A stretch of DNA of 64,000 nucleotides. Source: Tabrizicola_A sp044377735 (GTDB taxonomy: Bacteria; Pseudomonadota; Alphaproteobacteria; Rhodobacterales; Rhodobacteraceae). The notes below the pieces were generated by a model. The model was not told where the DNA came from. It was given only the letters and a program-made list of their open reading frames with translations, and did not search any database. The DNA is taken from contig JBILYK010000002.1 in NCBI GenBank assembly GCA_044377735.1, positions 56,460-120,459 on the forward strand, written 5' to 3'. The translations under genes were made by a program, and so were the position numbers. This document shows, in pieces, positions 1-8,776 of the stretch (positions are counted from its first letter, which is position 1; each line of letters starts with the position of its first letter).

Positions 1-110
1 GCGCGCAAACCCCGGTTAGCATGATAGATGGCCGGGTGATCGGCACCGGCCAGATGGGCCCGATGACCGAACGGCTGCGCGGGCTTTACAAAAAGATGGT
101 GGGCGCATGA
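1..110 (+). CDS. Class IV aminotransferase, C-terminal end (partial)
   Basis: Only the last 35 codons are present; the gene enters from the left edge and is read in the frame starting at base 3. The residues GRVIGTGQMGPMTERLRGLY resemble the C-terminus of fold-type IV PLP aminotransferases (branched-chain or D-amino-acid type), where a product-specific loop is followed by a final helix. The stop TGA (108-110) overlaps the ATG of the next gene as ATGA, so the two are probably translationally coupled. The catalytic lysine lies outside the window, so substrate cannot be judged. The assignment rests on a short tail. Confidence 0.55.
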   Translation, partial: AQTPVSMIDGRVIGTGQMGPMTERLRGLYKKMVGA

Positions 111-838
111 CCCCGGACCCCCAGCGCATTGCCATGTGGTCAGGCCCACGCAACCTGTCCACCGCGATGATGTATGCCTTCGCCGCGCGCGGCGATTGTC
201 AGGTTTGGGACGAGCCGTTCTATGCCGCCTATCTGCAAAAGACCGGCATAGATCATCCTATGAGTGACGCCGTGATTGCCGCCGGATTGGCTGACCCAGG
301 CGCCGTTGCCGCAGCCTGCCTTGCTCCTCTAAACGCCGAACAGAGCCTGTTTTACCAAAAGCACATGACCCTGCACATGGTGCCCGAGTTTGACCACGGC
401 TTCATGCGGGGGCTGACCAATGTGTTCTTGATCCGCCATCCGGCGCGGGTGATTTCCAGTTATGCCAAAAAGCGCGAAGCCCCGGAATTGGCAGACATTG
501 GCTTTGTTCAACAGGCGGAGCTGTTCGACGAGGTGGCAGATTGGCTAGGCCATGCGCCGCTGGTCATCGACAGCGCCGACATTCGCGCCACCCCGCACAC
601 CACCCTATCGCGTTTGTGCGCTGCGCTGGGCATCGCTTTCACTGACCGCATGTTGCACTGGCCCGCCGGACCAAAGCCCTTTGACGGTGTGTGGGCGCCG
701 CATTGGTACAACTCGGTTCATGCCTCGACCGGCTTTGATGAGCCGGAGGCAGATCTGCCCGCGCTGTCGCCCGAGTTTCAGCGGCTCTGCGACCGTGCGC
801 TGCCGCATTACGAACGGCTGGAACGGCTGAAGCTCTAA
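107..838 (+). CDS. Sulfotransferase-like P-loop protein
   Basis: The 243-residue protein opens with IAMWSGPRNLSTAMMYAF, a P-loop-like segment, followed by VWDEPFYA. Both are typical of a sulfotransferase-fold family that often sits next to branched-chain aminotransferases. FLIRHPARVISSY (about residues 107-119) corresponds to the 3'-phosphate-binding segment of PAPS-dependent sulfotransferases. The start overlaps the stop of the upstream aminotransferase by four bases, so they form one operon. No signal peptide or membrane segment is seen, so it is probably cytoplasmic. The true substrate of this family is not known to me; 'sulfotransferase' describes the fold rather than a proven reaction. 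Confidence 0.7.
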   Translation: MTPDPQRIAMWSGPRNLSTAMMYAFAARGDCQVWDEPFYAAYLQKTGIDHPMSDAVIAAGLADPGAVAAACLAPLNAEQSLFYQKHMTLHMVPEFDHGFMRGLTNVFLIRHPARVISSYAKKREAPELADIGFVQQAELFDEVADWLGHAPLVIDSADIRATPHTTLSRLCAALGIAFTDRMLHWPAGPKPFDGVWAPHWYNSVHASTGFDEPEADLPALSPEFQRLCDRALPHYERLERLKL

Positions 839-841
839 CGA

Positions 842-870
842 AAAGGGGCCGGCCGATGGCTGACCCCTTG
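842..870. terminator. Possible bidirectional terminator
   Basis: AAGGGG (843-848) pairs with CCCCTT (864-869) around an interrupted GC-rich middle containing GCC/GGC. It lies in the 54-base gap between two convergent genes (the sulfotransferase-like gene and argG). The U-run is short on both sides, so it is only a likely terminator. Confidence 0.4.
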
Positions 871-892
871 CTTTGGTGCAGTGAAACCGAGC

Positions 893-2137
893 TTAACGCT
901 TTTTAGCCACCCGCGCATTGCGCATTGCGATCAGGCGCAGGCGCAGGGCGTTCAGGGTGATGAAACCCTGCGCGTCCTTTTGGTCATAAGCGCCCGCATC
1001 TTCCTCAAAGGTCACGTGCTTTTCGGAATAAAGCGAATGGTCTGACCAGCGCGCCACAGTGCGGGCGGAGCCCTTGTACAGCTTGACCCGAACCGTGCCG
1101 GTCACATGCTCTTGCGTCTTGTCAATCAGCGCCTGCAGCGCCTCACGCTCGGGCGAGAACCAAAAGCCGTTGTAGATCAGTTCCGCATAGCGCGGCATGA
1201 TCGAATCTTTCAGATGGCCCGCGCCGCTGTCGAGCGTGATCTGCTCAATCCCGCGATGCGCTTCCATCAGAATGGTGCCGCCGGGGGTTTCATAAAGCCC
1301 GCGCGACTTCATGCCGACAAAGCGGTTCTCCACCAGATCCAGCACGCCCACGCCATGCTTGCCACCCAATTCGTTCAGTTTGGCCAGCAGGGTGGCGGGC
1401 GACAGTTCTTGGCCGTTCACGGCCACCGCATCGCCCTTTTCAAAGGTGATTTCCACCATTTCAGCCTGATCCGGGGCCTGTTCGGCCGGAACCACGCGCT
1501 GATAAACAAACTCTGGGGCTTCCTCGGCCGGGTTCTCCAGAACCTTGCCCTCGGACGAGGTGTGCAACAGGTTCGCGTCCACCGAGAAGGGCGCTTCGCC
1601 GTGCTTGTCCTTGGCGATTGGAATCTGGTTCGCCTCGGCAAATTCCAACAATTTGGTGCGCGAGGTCAGATCCCACAACCGCCAAGGCGCGATCACCTTG
1701 ATCGAGGGGTCAAGGGCCGCTGCGGAAAGCTCAAACCGCACCTGATCGTTGCCCTTGCCGGTGGCACCATGGGCCACGGCATCTGCGCCATGCTCTTGCG
1801 CGATCTTCACCAGATGCTGCGAAATCAACGGGCGGGCGATCGAGGTGCCCAACAGATACAGCCCTTCATACAGCGCATTGGCGCGGAACATCGGGAACAC
1901 AAAGTCGCGCACAAACTCTTCGCGCACGTCGACGATGTGGATGTTCTTTGCCTCAATCCCCATCAAAAGCGCTTTTTGGCGCGCCGGTTCCAGCTCTTCG
2001 CCCTGACCCAGATCGGCGGTAAAGGTGATGACCTCGCAGCCATATTCGGTCTGCAGCCATTTCAGGATGATCGAGGTGTCCAGACCGCCCGAATAGGCGA
2101 GAACGACTTTCTTCGGCTTCTGCATCAGAGGCTCCAT
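893..2137 (-). CDS. argG: Argininosuccinate synthase
   Basis: ArgG joins citrulline and aspartate at the expense of ATP to give argininosuccinate, the penultimate step of arginine synthesis, in the cytoplasm. The 414-residue length fits the family. VVLAYSGGLDTSIILKWL near the N-terminus is the PP-loop ATP-pyrophosphatase motif. Further family segments include GHGAT-like 'AVAHGATGKGNDQVRF' and the conserved 'RGIEQITLDSG'. The start may be this ATG or the ATG four codons later (MQKPKK). The gene stands alone, facing the sulfotransferase gene and divergent from the membrane protein gene at 2254. Confidence 0.97.
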   Translation of the reverse strand: MEPLMQKPKKVVLAYSGGLDTSIILKWLQTEYGCEVITFTADLGQGEELEPARQKALLMGIEAKNIHIVDVREEFVRDFVFPMFRANALYEGLYLLGTSIARPLISQHLVKIAQEHGADAVAHGATGKGNDQVRFELSAAALDPSIKVIAPWRLWDLTSRTKLLEFAEANQIPIAKDKHGEAPFSVDANLLHTSSEGKVLENPAEEAPEFVYQRVVPAEQAPDQAEMVEITFEKGDAVAVNGQELSPATLLAKLNELGGKHGVGVLDLVENRFVGMKSRGLYETPGGTILMEAHRGIEQITLDSGAGHLKDSIMPRYAELIYNGFWFSPEREALQALIDKTQEHVTGTVRVKLYKGSARTVARWSDHSLYSEKHVTFEEDAGAYDQKDAQGFITLNALRLRLIAMRNARVAKKR

Positions 2138-2253
2138 TTAAGTTTGCGTCGCGATAGCGGGAAACGCAGCCCTAGGCAAGGGAAGGGCGGGTGTGCTTGA
2201 CACGGGAAGACTGGTGAATTCAACTGAGGGAAGAGCAGTTTTTGGAGCAAGTG

Positions 2254-3027
2254 ATGAAGGGCGTTCAGATTTTCCTGCATTCGGTGCGGCAGGTGGTGGC
2301 CAATATGCAGCCAGCGTTGCAGGTGTCCGCGGTGCCTTATGTGCTTCAAGCCCTGCTTGCATTTGCTATTCTTGGGCCACAAGTGCTGACCGGGCAAAGG
2401 ACGACTTTTGAAGTTGGTGAAATGACGGGTGGCCAGCTGTGGCAAATGCTGGCCCTTGTCCCGATCATTGTGGTGCCAATGATATGGGTTGCCGTTGCAT
2501 GGCACCGCTTCGTGCTGAAAGGCGAGATGCCTCATGGCCTTATCCCAGCTTTCAACGTTGGTCGTATCTGGGGCTACTTTCTACGCAGCCTTGCGATCAT
2601 CTGCGTAATGCTCCCGCTTTTGATTGCTTTGGGGATTGTTGGGGGGCTTGTTTCATCATCTTTCTTGACACCTGACGGCTCAAACCTTGCGGCAGCAGCC
2701 AGCCTGTTTCTGATTGTTGTGTTTCCTATAACAGCGGTTTCTTACCGTTTTTCAACAGTATTGCCCGCAACGGCACTTGAGAAAGCTGGGGAATTCTCGG
2801 CCGGGTGGAATGCAACAAAGGGCGAGTCTACGGCAATTGCTGTCATGACGTTGATCTCGACGGGCGCGTTTTTTCTTGTTTCCGAAGCTGGCATCCGTCT
2901 GTTTGGCGGGAGTGCCCCGCTTGCGGTTATCTGGGATTTTGTCTGGGGGTGGTTCTCCATGATGATCGGCCTCTCGATACTGACCACGCTTTACGGCCAT
3001 TACATCGAAGGCCGCCCGCTGGTCTAA
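2254..3027 (+). CDS. Integral membrane protein of unknown function
   Basis: The roughly 257-residue protein has about six hydrophobic segments (for example ALLAFAILGPQVLTG, ALVPIIVVPMIWVAVAW, SLAIICVMLPLLIALGIVGG, a central SLFLIVVFPITAV stretch and a C-terminal FSMMIGLSILTTLYGHY). I do not recognise a family motif. Start: ATG at 2254 has GGAG at 2244-2247 with six bases of spacing; an upstream in-frame TTG at 2242 is the alternative. It is divergent from argG and ends 51 bases before ilvA on the same strand. Codon use is slightly more A/T-rich than the neighbours. No function is proposed. Confidence 0.75.
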   Translation: MKGVQIFLHSVRQVVANMQPALQVSAVPYVLQALLAFAILGPQVLTGQRTTFEVGEMTGGQLWQMLALVPIIVVPMIWVAVAWHRFVLKGEMPHGLIPAFNVGRIWGYFLRSLAIICVMLPLLIALGIVGGLVSSSFLTPDGSNLAAAASLFLIVVFPITAVSYRFSTVLPATALEKAGEFSAGWNATKGESTAIAVMTLISTGAFFLVSEAGIRLFGGSAPLAVIWDFVWGWFSMMIGLSILTTLYGHYIEGRPLV

Positions 3028-3078
3028 GGCGGCGGTCTAAGACTTGCACCGACGGGCGTCCTCGGTCACATCTGTCAT

Positions 3079-4326
3079 ATGACCGATTTTGCTGATGCCG
3101 CCCGCCAGACCACCCGCGCCCTGCGCGACCTGTTTCCGCGCACGCCGATGCAGCGGAATGACTTTCTATCGCGCAAATACGGGGCCGAAATCTGGCTCAA
3201 GCGCGAGGATCTCTCGCCGGTGCGCAGCTACAAGCTGCGGGGCGCTTACAATGCCATGCGTAAGGTGCGGGCAAGCCACCCCGACCAAGGCCATTTCGTC
3301 TGCGCCTCTGCGGGCAACCATGCCCAAGGTGTCGCCTTTGCCTGCCAACATTTTGGCGTGCAGGGCACCATTTTCATGCCCGTCACCACTCCGCAGCAAA
3401 AGATCGACAAGACCCGCGCCTTCGGGGCCGATCATGTGCGCATCGTGCTGACGGGCGACTATTTCGACCAAACGCTCGCCGCCTCGCAGCGGTTTTGCCG
3501 CGAGGAGGGCGCGCATTTCCTGTCGCCCTTTGACGATGAGGATGTGATCGAAGGTCAGGCTTCGGTTGCGGTTGAGCTGTTGGATCAGCTTGGCCGCCCG
3601 CCCGATCTTGTCATTCTGCCCGTCGGTGGCGGCGGGCTGTCATCTGGCGTGACGCGATACTTGCGCAGCGAGTCGCCGGGCACAGAGTATCGTTTTGTCG
3701 AGCCCAAAGGTGGGGCCAGCCTGACCGCCGCCTTGGCCGCGCATGAGCCTGTCACGCTGAAGCGTGTCGACAACTTCGTCGATGGAGCGGCTGTGGCCCG
3801 GGTTGGTGACCGAACGTATGCGGCATTGTCTTGGGTTAACCCGACCGAAGTTCTGATCGCCCCAGAAGACCGCATCTGCACCACCATGCTGATGATGCTG
3901 AACACCGAAGGCATCGTTCTGGAACCCGCAGGCGCGCTGGCGGTGGATGTCTTGGCCGATCTGACCGCCGAAATTGTGGGTAAAACAGTGGTTTGCGTGA
4001 CCTCGGGCGGAAATTTCGATTTCGAACGCCTGCCGGAAGTGAAAGAACGCGCCCAACGCTATTCTGGGGTGAAGAAATATTTCATCTTGCGCATGCCGCA
4101 GCGTCCCGGTGCGCTGCGCGAGTTTCTGGAAATGCTGGGGCCGGATGATGACGTCGCCCGCTTTGAATACCTGAAGAAGTCGGCGCGCAACTTTGGTTCG
4201 GTGCTGATCGGGATTGAAACGAAAGAGGCGGCGAACTTTCAAAAGCTGTTCGATCAGCTTGAAGCTGCCGCTTTTCAGTATCGAGACATCACCCAGGATG
4301 AGATCCTGTCCGAGTTTTTGATCTAA
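3079..4326 (+). CDS. ilvA: Threonine ammonia-lyase (threonine dehydratase)
   Basis: This PLP enzyme deaminates L-threonine to 2-oxobutanoate, the first committed step to isoleucine. SPVRSYKLRGAYNA holds the PLP lysine (K52). LPVGGGGLSSG is the glycine loop binding the cofactor phosphate, and CASAGNHAQGVAFAC is the substrate loop. After about residue 330 there is an ACT-like regulatory domain beginning FILRMPQRPGALREFLEML, so it is of the biosynthetic, allosterically controlled type with one ACT-like unit (415 residues). The P1 peptidase gene follows 10 bases downstream. ilvD lies about 9 kb away on the same strand. Confidence 0.95.
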   Translation: MTDFADAARQTTRALRDLFPRTPMQRNDFLSRKYGAEIWLKREDLSPVRSYKLRGAYNAMRKVRASHPDQGHFVCASAGNHAQGVAFACQHFGVQGTIFMPVTTPQQKIDKTRAFGADHVRIVLTGDYFDQTLAASQRFCREEGAHFLSPFDDEDVIEGQASVAVELLDQLGRPPDLVILPVGGGGLSSGVTRYLRSESPGTEYRFVEPKGGASLTAALAAHEPVTLKRVDNFVDGAAVARVGDRTYAALSWVNPTEVLIAPEDRICTTMLMMLNTEGIVLEPAGALAVDVLADLTAEIVGKTVVCVTSGGNFDFERLPEVKERAQRYSGVKKYFILRMPQRPGALREFLEMLGPDDDVARFEYLKKSARNFGSVLIGIETKEAANFQKLFDQLEAAAFQYRDITQDEILSEFLI

Positions 4327-4336
4327 AGGAGCCGCC

Positions 4337-5392
4337 ATGCCCCGCGCCCGTGATCTTGGCCTGCCTTTTCCCGGCACGCCCGGCCCTTTGAACGCCATCA
4401 CCGATGTGGCCGGGGTCAGCGTCGGGTTCTGCACCCTGCAAGACCCGGCCTGCCATATGCAAACCGGCGTCACGGCGATCATTCCCCGGATGGATGCGGG
4501 CAACCCCGAACCCGTTCGTGCAGGGCAAGCTACGCTCAACGGCAATGGCGAGATGACTGGGACGCATTGGATCAGGGACGGCGGCTATTTCCTTGGCCCG
4601 GTTCTGGTCACCAATACCCATGGCATCGGGGCCTGCCACACGGGCGCGACGCGTTGGATGATTGACCGCTATCCCGACCATTTCCGCAACGGCATCGCCT
4701 GGGCCATGCCTGTGGTGGCCGAAACCTATGACGGCATCCTGAACGACATCAACGCGATGTTCGTGCAGCCCGAACATGCAGTCAAAGCGCTGAACAGTGC
4801 CACATCTGGACCCGTCACCGAAGGCGCAGTGGGCGGCGGCACCGGCATGATTGCTTATGAGTTCAAGGCAGGCACTGGCACCGCTTCACGCTGTGTCACG
4901 GTTGGCGGTGAAACCTATACCGTCGGCGTTCTGGTGCAGGCCAACCACGGCAAGCGCCCGTGGTTCAACGTGCTGGGCCAACCCGTTGGCCGCCTGATGC
5001 CGTTTGAGGGCCTTGTTCCACGTGAAACGGGGTCGATCATTGTGGTCATCGCCACCGATGCGCCCTTGTCCACCATTTCTCTAACACACCTTGCCCGCCG
5101 CGCGGGCCTTGGCCTTGGTCGCGGTGGCACGCCGGGCGGCAATTCGTCGGGCGATATCTTTCTGGCCTTCTCGACCGCGCCCTTCGGCCAAATGCCCCAA
5201 TCCGCTGGCGCCCTGATCCTGCAGGTTGAACTGAACGCCGAGCTGATTGATCCTGTCTATCTGGCGGCGGTTGAGGCGGTTGAGGAATCGGTGGTCAACG
5301 CGATTGTGGCCGGAACCGACACACCCACCTTCAGGTTTCCCGGCAAGACCATCCCCGGTATCGACCGCGCCGCGCTGGCAGCTCTGTTCTAG
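4337..5392 (+). CDS. P1 family peptidase (DmpA-like aminopeptidase/esterase)
   Basis: The 351-residue protein matches the DmpA/P1 family of N-terminal-nucleophile hydrolases, which self-cleave before a serine. RGGTPGGNSSGDIFLAFS (about residues 256-273) contains the cleavage and nucleophile site. Other family segments are GLPFPGTPGPLNAITDVAGV at the start and TEGAVGGGTGMIAYEFKAG. Known members act on N-terminal amino acids, D-amino-acid amides or beta-peptides; the substrate here cannot be read from sequence. A good ribosome site (AAAGGAG, 4326-4332) precedes the ATG, and the gene is probably co-transcribed with ilvA. Confidence 0.9.
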   Translation: MPRARDLGLPFPGTPGPLNAITDVAGVSVGFCTLQDPACHMQTGVTAIIPRMDAGNPEPVRAGQATLNGNGEMTGTHWIRDGGYFLGPVLVTNTHGIGACHTGATRWMIDRYPDHFRNGIAWAMPVVAETYDGILNDINAMFVQPEHAVKALNSATSGPVTEGAVGGGTGMIAYEFKAGTGTASRCVTVGGETYTVGVLVQANHGKRPWFNVLGQPVGRLMPFEGLVPRETGSIIVVIATDAPLSTISLTHLARRAGLGLGRGGTPGGNSSGDIFLAFSTAPFGQMPQSAGALILQVELNAELIDPVYLAAVEAVEESVVNAIVAGTDTPTFRFPGKTIPGIDRAALAALF

Positions 5393-5422
5393 CGAAGAGT
5401 GCCCGGAACGGGCTCGATGAGC

Positions 5423-6103
5423 TTACCTTTGGCCCTCAAAGAACCGCGCGATCCGTTCCGCGATTGCGTCACTATCCGCCTTGTTCGTCAATGAATCACG
5501 CGCCCGCGAGATCACTTCGGCGGGAAGCTTGTTCGCAAACTCCTCGACCAGATCTGAAATGAAGCCATGGCTCATTTCCGGGTGATACTGCGTCGTCATG
5601 ACCCGTCCCGGAATCGTGAAACTGCCCACCGGACATTCTGCCGTGCCGCCCAGAACCACTGCCCCCTGCGGCACGCGCAAGACCTGCTCAACATGGCAGC
5701 CATAAAGGCGAATCAGCTTGCCCTCGATCTCGGTCTCGACAAGACCAAAAGCCCAGCCTCCCGGGTTCTTGCCCACATCTCCGCCCAACGCCATGGCAAT
5801 GGCCTGATGCCCGAAGCAAGCACCGAAGATCGGCTGCCCTTCGGCAACCAGCCGCCGGATCAGCGCGAACAACTGCCCCACCCAAGGGTCAGAATCATGC
5901 ACCGAAGCTGGGCTTCCACCGATCAGCCAGCCGTCAAACCGGGCGCCCTCTGGGGGAAAAATCCCGTCCTTTACCGCAAAGACCGTAACCTGCCAATCTG
6001 GGCGCACTGATCGGATCATCGTGGCGAACTTCTCACCATCCTTGGGGCGGGCCTGGGCGAATTCCGACTCGTCGGTGTTGGTCATCAAGAGCGCGATTTG
6101 CAT
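5423..6103 (-). CDS. Class I glutamine amidotransferase-like hydrolase
   Basis: The 226-residue protein is a stand-alone class I amidotransferase domain. The nucleophile elbow is PIFGACFGHQAIAMALGG (C96), and YHPEMS supplies the catalytic His174 and Glu176. Free-standing members include PuuD (gamma-glutamyl-GABA hydrolase) and TdnT/AtdA2 of aniline oxidation, as well as GMP-synthase-like proteins. It is divergent from the P450-ligase-ferredoxin operon, 73 bases away. Since the operon encodes a glutamine-synthetase-like ligase, a role in cleaving or forming a gamma-glutamyl amide is plausible. That link is inferred from context only. Confidence 0.85.
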   Translation of the reverse strand: MQIALLMTNTDESEFAQARPKDGEKFATMIRSVRPDWQVTVFAVKDGIFPPEGARFDGWLIGGSPASVHDSDPWVGQLFALIRRLVAEGQPIFGACFGHQAIAMALGGDVGKNPGGWAFGLVETEIEGKLIRLYGCHVEQVLRVPQGAVVLGGTAECPVGSFTIPGRVMTTQYHPEMSHGFISDLVEEFANKLPAEVISRARDSLTNKADSDAIAERIARFFEGQR

Positions 6104-6176
6104 GATCTTCCCGCTTTACATATTTATGAACCTGTTTAGTATATTTTGAAATCGGCATTGCGCAAGGGAAAGCAAT
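6104..6176. promoter_or_regulatory. Divergent promoter region of the P450 / amidotransferase cassette
   Basis: This 73-base gap lies between two divergent genes and is markedly A/T-rich against its surroundings (6118-6154: runs such as TTTACATATTTATG and TTTAGTATATTTTG). It must carry the promoters for both directions and possibly a shared operator. I see no perfect palindrome that would name a regulator. AGGGAAA (6165-6171) serves as the ribosome site for the P450 gene. Confidence 0.45.
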
Positions 6177-7436
6177 ATGACCGTCTGGACCCCCACTGAC
6201 ACCGGCCATGCCGACCTTGGCAGCCATGACAGCTTTATTTCCGGTCCCCCGCACAACACCTTTAAGCAGCTCCGCGATAAAGACCCCATGCACTGGTCTG
6301 ACTGGTCGGGCGGCAAGGGCTATTGGTCGGTCACCCGGCATGAGGACATCAGCTTTCTAAACGGCAAGCCGGACCTTATGTCCTCGGCCCGTGGGATTCG
6401 GATGGAGGATCAGACCTATGAGGAATACCTCGCCCGCCGCACCTTTCAGGAAACCGATTCGCCCGACCACATGCAGACCCGAATCAAGGTGGCCAAGGCG
6501 TTTTCAAAGCCGGTGATCGCCCAGTTTGAACCGATCATCCGCGAATTGTGCGGCCCTATTCTTGACGAGGCGCTGGAAAAGGGCACCTTCGACGCAACCA
6601 AGGACATTGCCCGTCAACTGCCGATGCGGATGTTGGGCCGCATCCTTGGCACGCCCGAAGAAGACCTGCCGTGGTTGGTGGAAAAGGGCGATACGCTGAT
6701 TGCCAACACCGACCCCGACTTTACCCAGCATGTGCTGGACAAGATGACCACCGACGAATTCCGCATGATGCCCTTCAACTCGCCCGCCGGGGCCGAGCTG
6801 TTTGTCTATGGCAAAGAGCTTTTGCGCAAGAAAGAGGCCTCGGGCGATACCTCAGGCATTCTGCATCTTATCCTGCAGCCCGGGCCCGATGGGTCGGTTA
6901 TGCCCGAACATGAGTTCCGCAACTTCTTTTGCCTTTTGGTCGCCGCCGGCAACGACACCACCCGCTATTCCATCGCCGCCGGGATTCAGGCGCTGGCCCA
7001 CCAGCCCGATCTTTTGGCGCAGATGCAGGCAGGCGGTCCGGTCTGGGACACGGCAGCGGATGAGATCATCCGTTGGGGCAGCGCCACCACCTATTTCCGC
7101 CGCACCGCCACCCGCGATTTTGAATTCCACGACCGTCAGGTCAAAGAGGGCGACAAGGTTATTCTTTGGTGGGCGTCAGGCAACCGGGATGAGCGGGTGT
7201 TCGATGACCCCTTCCGCGTCAACCTGTTCCGCACGCCAAACCGCCATGTCTCGTTCGGACAAGGCGGCCCGCATGTCTGCCTTGGCATGTGGCTGGCGCG
7301 GCTGGAGGTGCGGGTGCTGTTCGAAGAGCTTGCCAAGCGCATCAAGTCCATCGAACCTGCTGGAGAGCAGAAGTTTCTCAGATCGAATTTCATCGGCGGC
7401 ATCAAAGAGCTGCCAGTGCGTGTGACACTGCAATAA
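6177..7436 (+). CDS. Cytochrome P450
   Basis: This 419-residue soluble bacterial P450 has every key motif. The I-helix oxygen-activation segment is AAGNDTTRYSI (about 256-266), the K-helix ExxR is E296-R299 (DEIIRW), and the heme-binding loop FGQGGPHVCLGMW puts the thiolate ligand at C368. AGNDTT is the form found in CYP108/CYP125-like class I P450s. No membrane anchor is seen. It is followed by a glutamine-synthetase-like gene and then a [2Fe-2S] ferredoxin that is the obvious electron donor; no ferredoxin reductase is encoded nearby. The substrate is unknown; context suggests an amine or its gamma-glutamyl derivative. Confidence 0.95.
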   Translation: MTVWTPTDTGHADLGSHDSFISGPPHNTFKQLRDKDPMHWSDWSGGKGYWSVTRHEDISFLNGKPDLMSSARGIRMEDQTYEEYLARRTFQETDSPDHMQTRIKVAKAFSKPVIAQFEPIIRELCGPILDEALEKGTFDATKDIARQLPMRMLGRILGTPEEDLPWLVEKGDTLIANTDPDFTQHVLDKMTTDEFRMMPFNSPAGAELFVYGKELLRKKEASGDTSGILHLILQPGPDGSVMPEHEFRNFFCLLVAAGNDTTRYSIAAGIQALAHQPDLLAQMQAGGPVWDTAADEIIRWGSATTYFRRTATRDFEFHDRQVKEGDKVILWWASGNRDERVFDDPFRVNLFRTPNRHVSFGQGGPHVCLGMWLARLEVRVLFEELAKRIKSIEPAGEQKFLRSNFIGGIKELPVRVTLQ

Positions 7437-7467
7437 GCGGCACCAGACCGCGCCCAGGGAGAGTTCA

Positions 7468-8769
7468 ATGACCAGCCAAAGCCCGCGCCTGCGCGCGATG
7501 TTCTGTGATCACCTGTCCATTCTGCGGGGAAAATACCTGCCCCCCACCAAGATGAAGGACGACGAAAGCCGTTTCGCGCGGCCTACGTTTTCGGTGCATT
7601 ACGACAAGGATCTCTTGATCGAAGCCCCCGGCACGATGTGTCTGGAGGGCATCCCCGACATGGCATTGCGCTGGAAGGCCGACGAGATTCGCCCCGGATG
7701 GGAGCCAAACACAAAGGTGGTCACTGGCGATCTTTATGCAGCCGATGGCAGCCCTATCCCCATGTGTCCGCGTGGCGCGCTGAAACGAGCCGTTGCCGCT
7801 TGGGGCGCGCTGGGCCTGACGCCGAAGGTCGGCATCGAGCTTGAAGCTTACGCCTTTGTTCGCAACGATGATGGCACCATCGTGCCCTATGACACCCCCG
7901 GCGGTGTGGTCTACGGCACCGGAAACTTTGCCGACCCCCGCCGCTTTACCGATGCGATCTGGAACAAGGCGGAGGAAATCGGCCTGCCCTTGGACCTGAT
8001 CACCAATGAATATGACACCCCGCAGTATGAGTTTACCCTGACCTTCGACACGGCAGTCGAACATGTCGATAACGTTGTTCTCTTCCGCCAGATGGCGCGC
8101 GAGATCGCCTTTGACCACGGCATCATCCTGACCTTTCTGCCCAAACCCATCCTGACCAAGGGCGGGTCCGGCATGCATGTGAACCTGTCCTTCACCGATG
8201 CCAAAGATCACAACGCGCTGGCCAATGGTGACCGTGGCGATCCGGCCAACATGAACGAGCTGGCCCGCGGTTGCATCGCCGGCTGGATGCACCATCACAA
8301 GGGCATGGCTGGGCTGATCGCTCCTAACGCGCTGTCCTACAATCGGCTGCAACCAGCCAGCCTTTCGGGCTATTGGTGCAACTGGGGCGGCGACAACCGC
8401 AACGTCACCGTACGCCTGTCGGCCGAGGGTGGCAAAAAGGCCCGCCTTGAACACCGCATGGCCGACGCCGCCTCAAACCCCTACACCGCCGTCGCAACGG
8501 TTCTGCAGGCCGCCATTCTGGGCGTGCAAAACAAATACGCCCTGCAGCCCCTGGAAACCGGCGATGGCTTTACCTGCAACGACGCCACCCACGGCGTTGC
8601 CGCCAGCCTGACCGAGGCGCTGGATGACCTGCAGGCCGACGCCGCGCTATCCAAAGCTGTCGGCGCCGGGTTGGTCGAAAACCACATCTACATGAAGCGC
8701 GCTGAGGTCGACAAAACCGCCGGTCTTGAGGGCGATGCGCTGCGCGATTGGTATATCTGGTATCTGTGA
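7468..8769 (+). CDS. Glutamine-synthetase-like gamma-glutamyl ligase
   Basis: The 433-residue protein has the catalytic core of the GS family. GIELEAYAF (122-130) and NEYDTPQYEF (180-189) carry metal and glutamate ligands. LPKPILTKGGSGMHVNLS (224-241) is the ATP-site signature, and RLEHRMADAASNPYTA holds the C-terminal phosphate and nucleotide-binding residues. It lacks the adenylylation-site region typical of GlnA. Such proteins often ligate glutamate to amines (PuuA, IpuC, TdnQ/AtdA1) instead of ammonia. It sits between a P450 and a ferredoxin in one operon (31-base and 7-base gaps), which argues against housekeeping glutamine synthesis. The ribosome site GGGAGA lies just before the ATG. 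Confidence 0.88.
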   Translation: MTSQSPRLRAMFCDHLSILRGKYLPPTKMKDDESRFARPTFSVHYDKDLLIEAPGTMCLEGIPDMALRWKADEIRPGWEPNTKVVTGDLYAADGSPIPMCPRGALKRAVAAWGALGLTPKVGIELEAYAFVRNDDGTIVPYDTPGGVVYGTGNFADPRRFTDAIWNKAEEIGLPLDLITNEYDTPQYEFTLTFDTAVEHVDNVVLFRQMAREIAFDHGIILTFLPKPILTKGGSGMHVNLSFTDAKDHNALANGDRGDPANMNELARGCIAGWMHHHKGMAGLIAPNALSYNRLQPASLSGYWCNWGGDNRNVTVRLSAEGGKKARLEHRMADAASNPYTAVATVLQAAILGVQNKYALQPLETGDGFTCNDATHGVAASLTEALDDLQADAALSKAVGAGLVENHIYMKRAEVDKTAGLEGDALRDWYIWYL

Positions 8770-8776
8770 GGACATC

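Noticed and set aside
107..838. Integration or mobile-element genes anywhere in the window
   Set aside because: No transposase, integrase or tRNA-associated direct repeats were found; both tRNA genes are intact with normal flanks.
7468..8769. Primary glutamine synthetase glnA
   Set aside because: The gene lies in a P450-ferredoxin operon, lacks the adenylylation-loop region and is not next to glnB.
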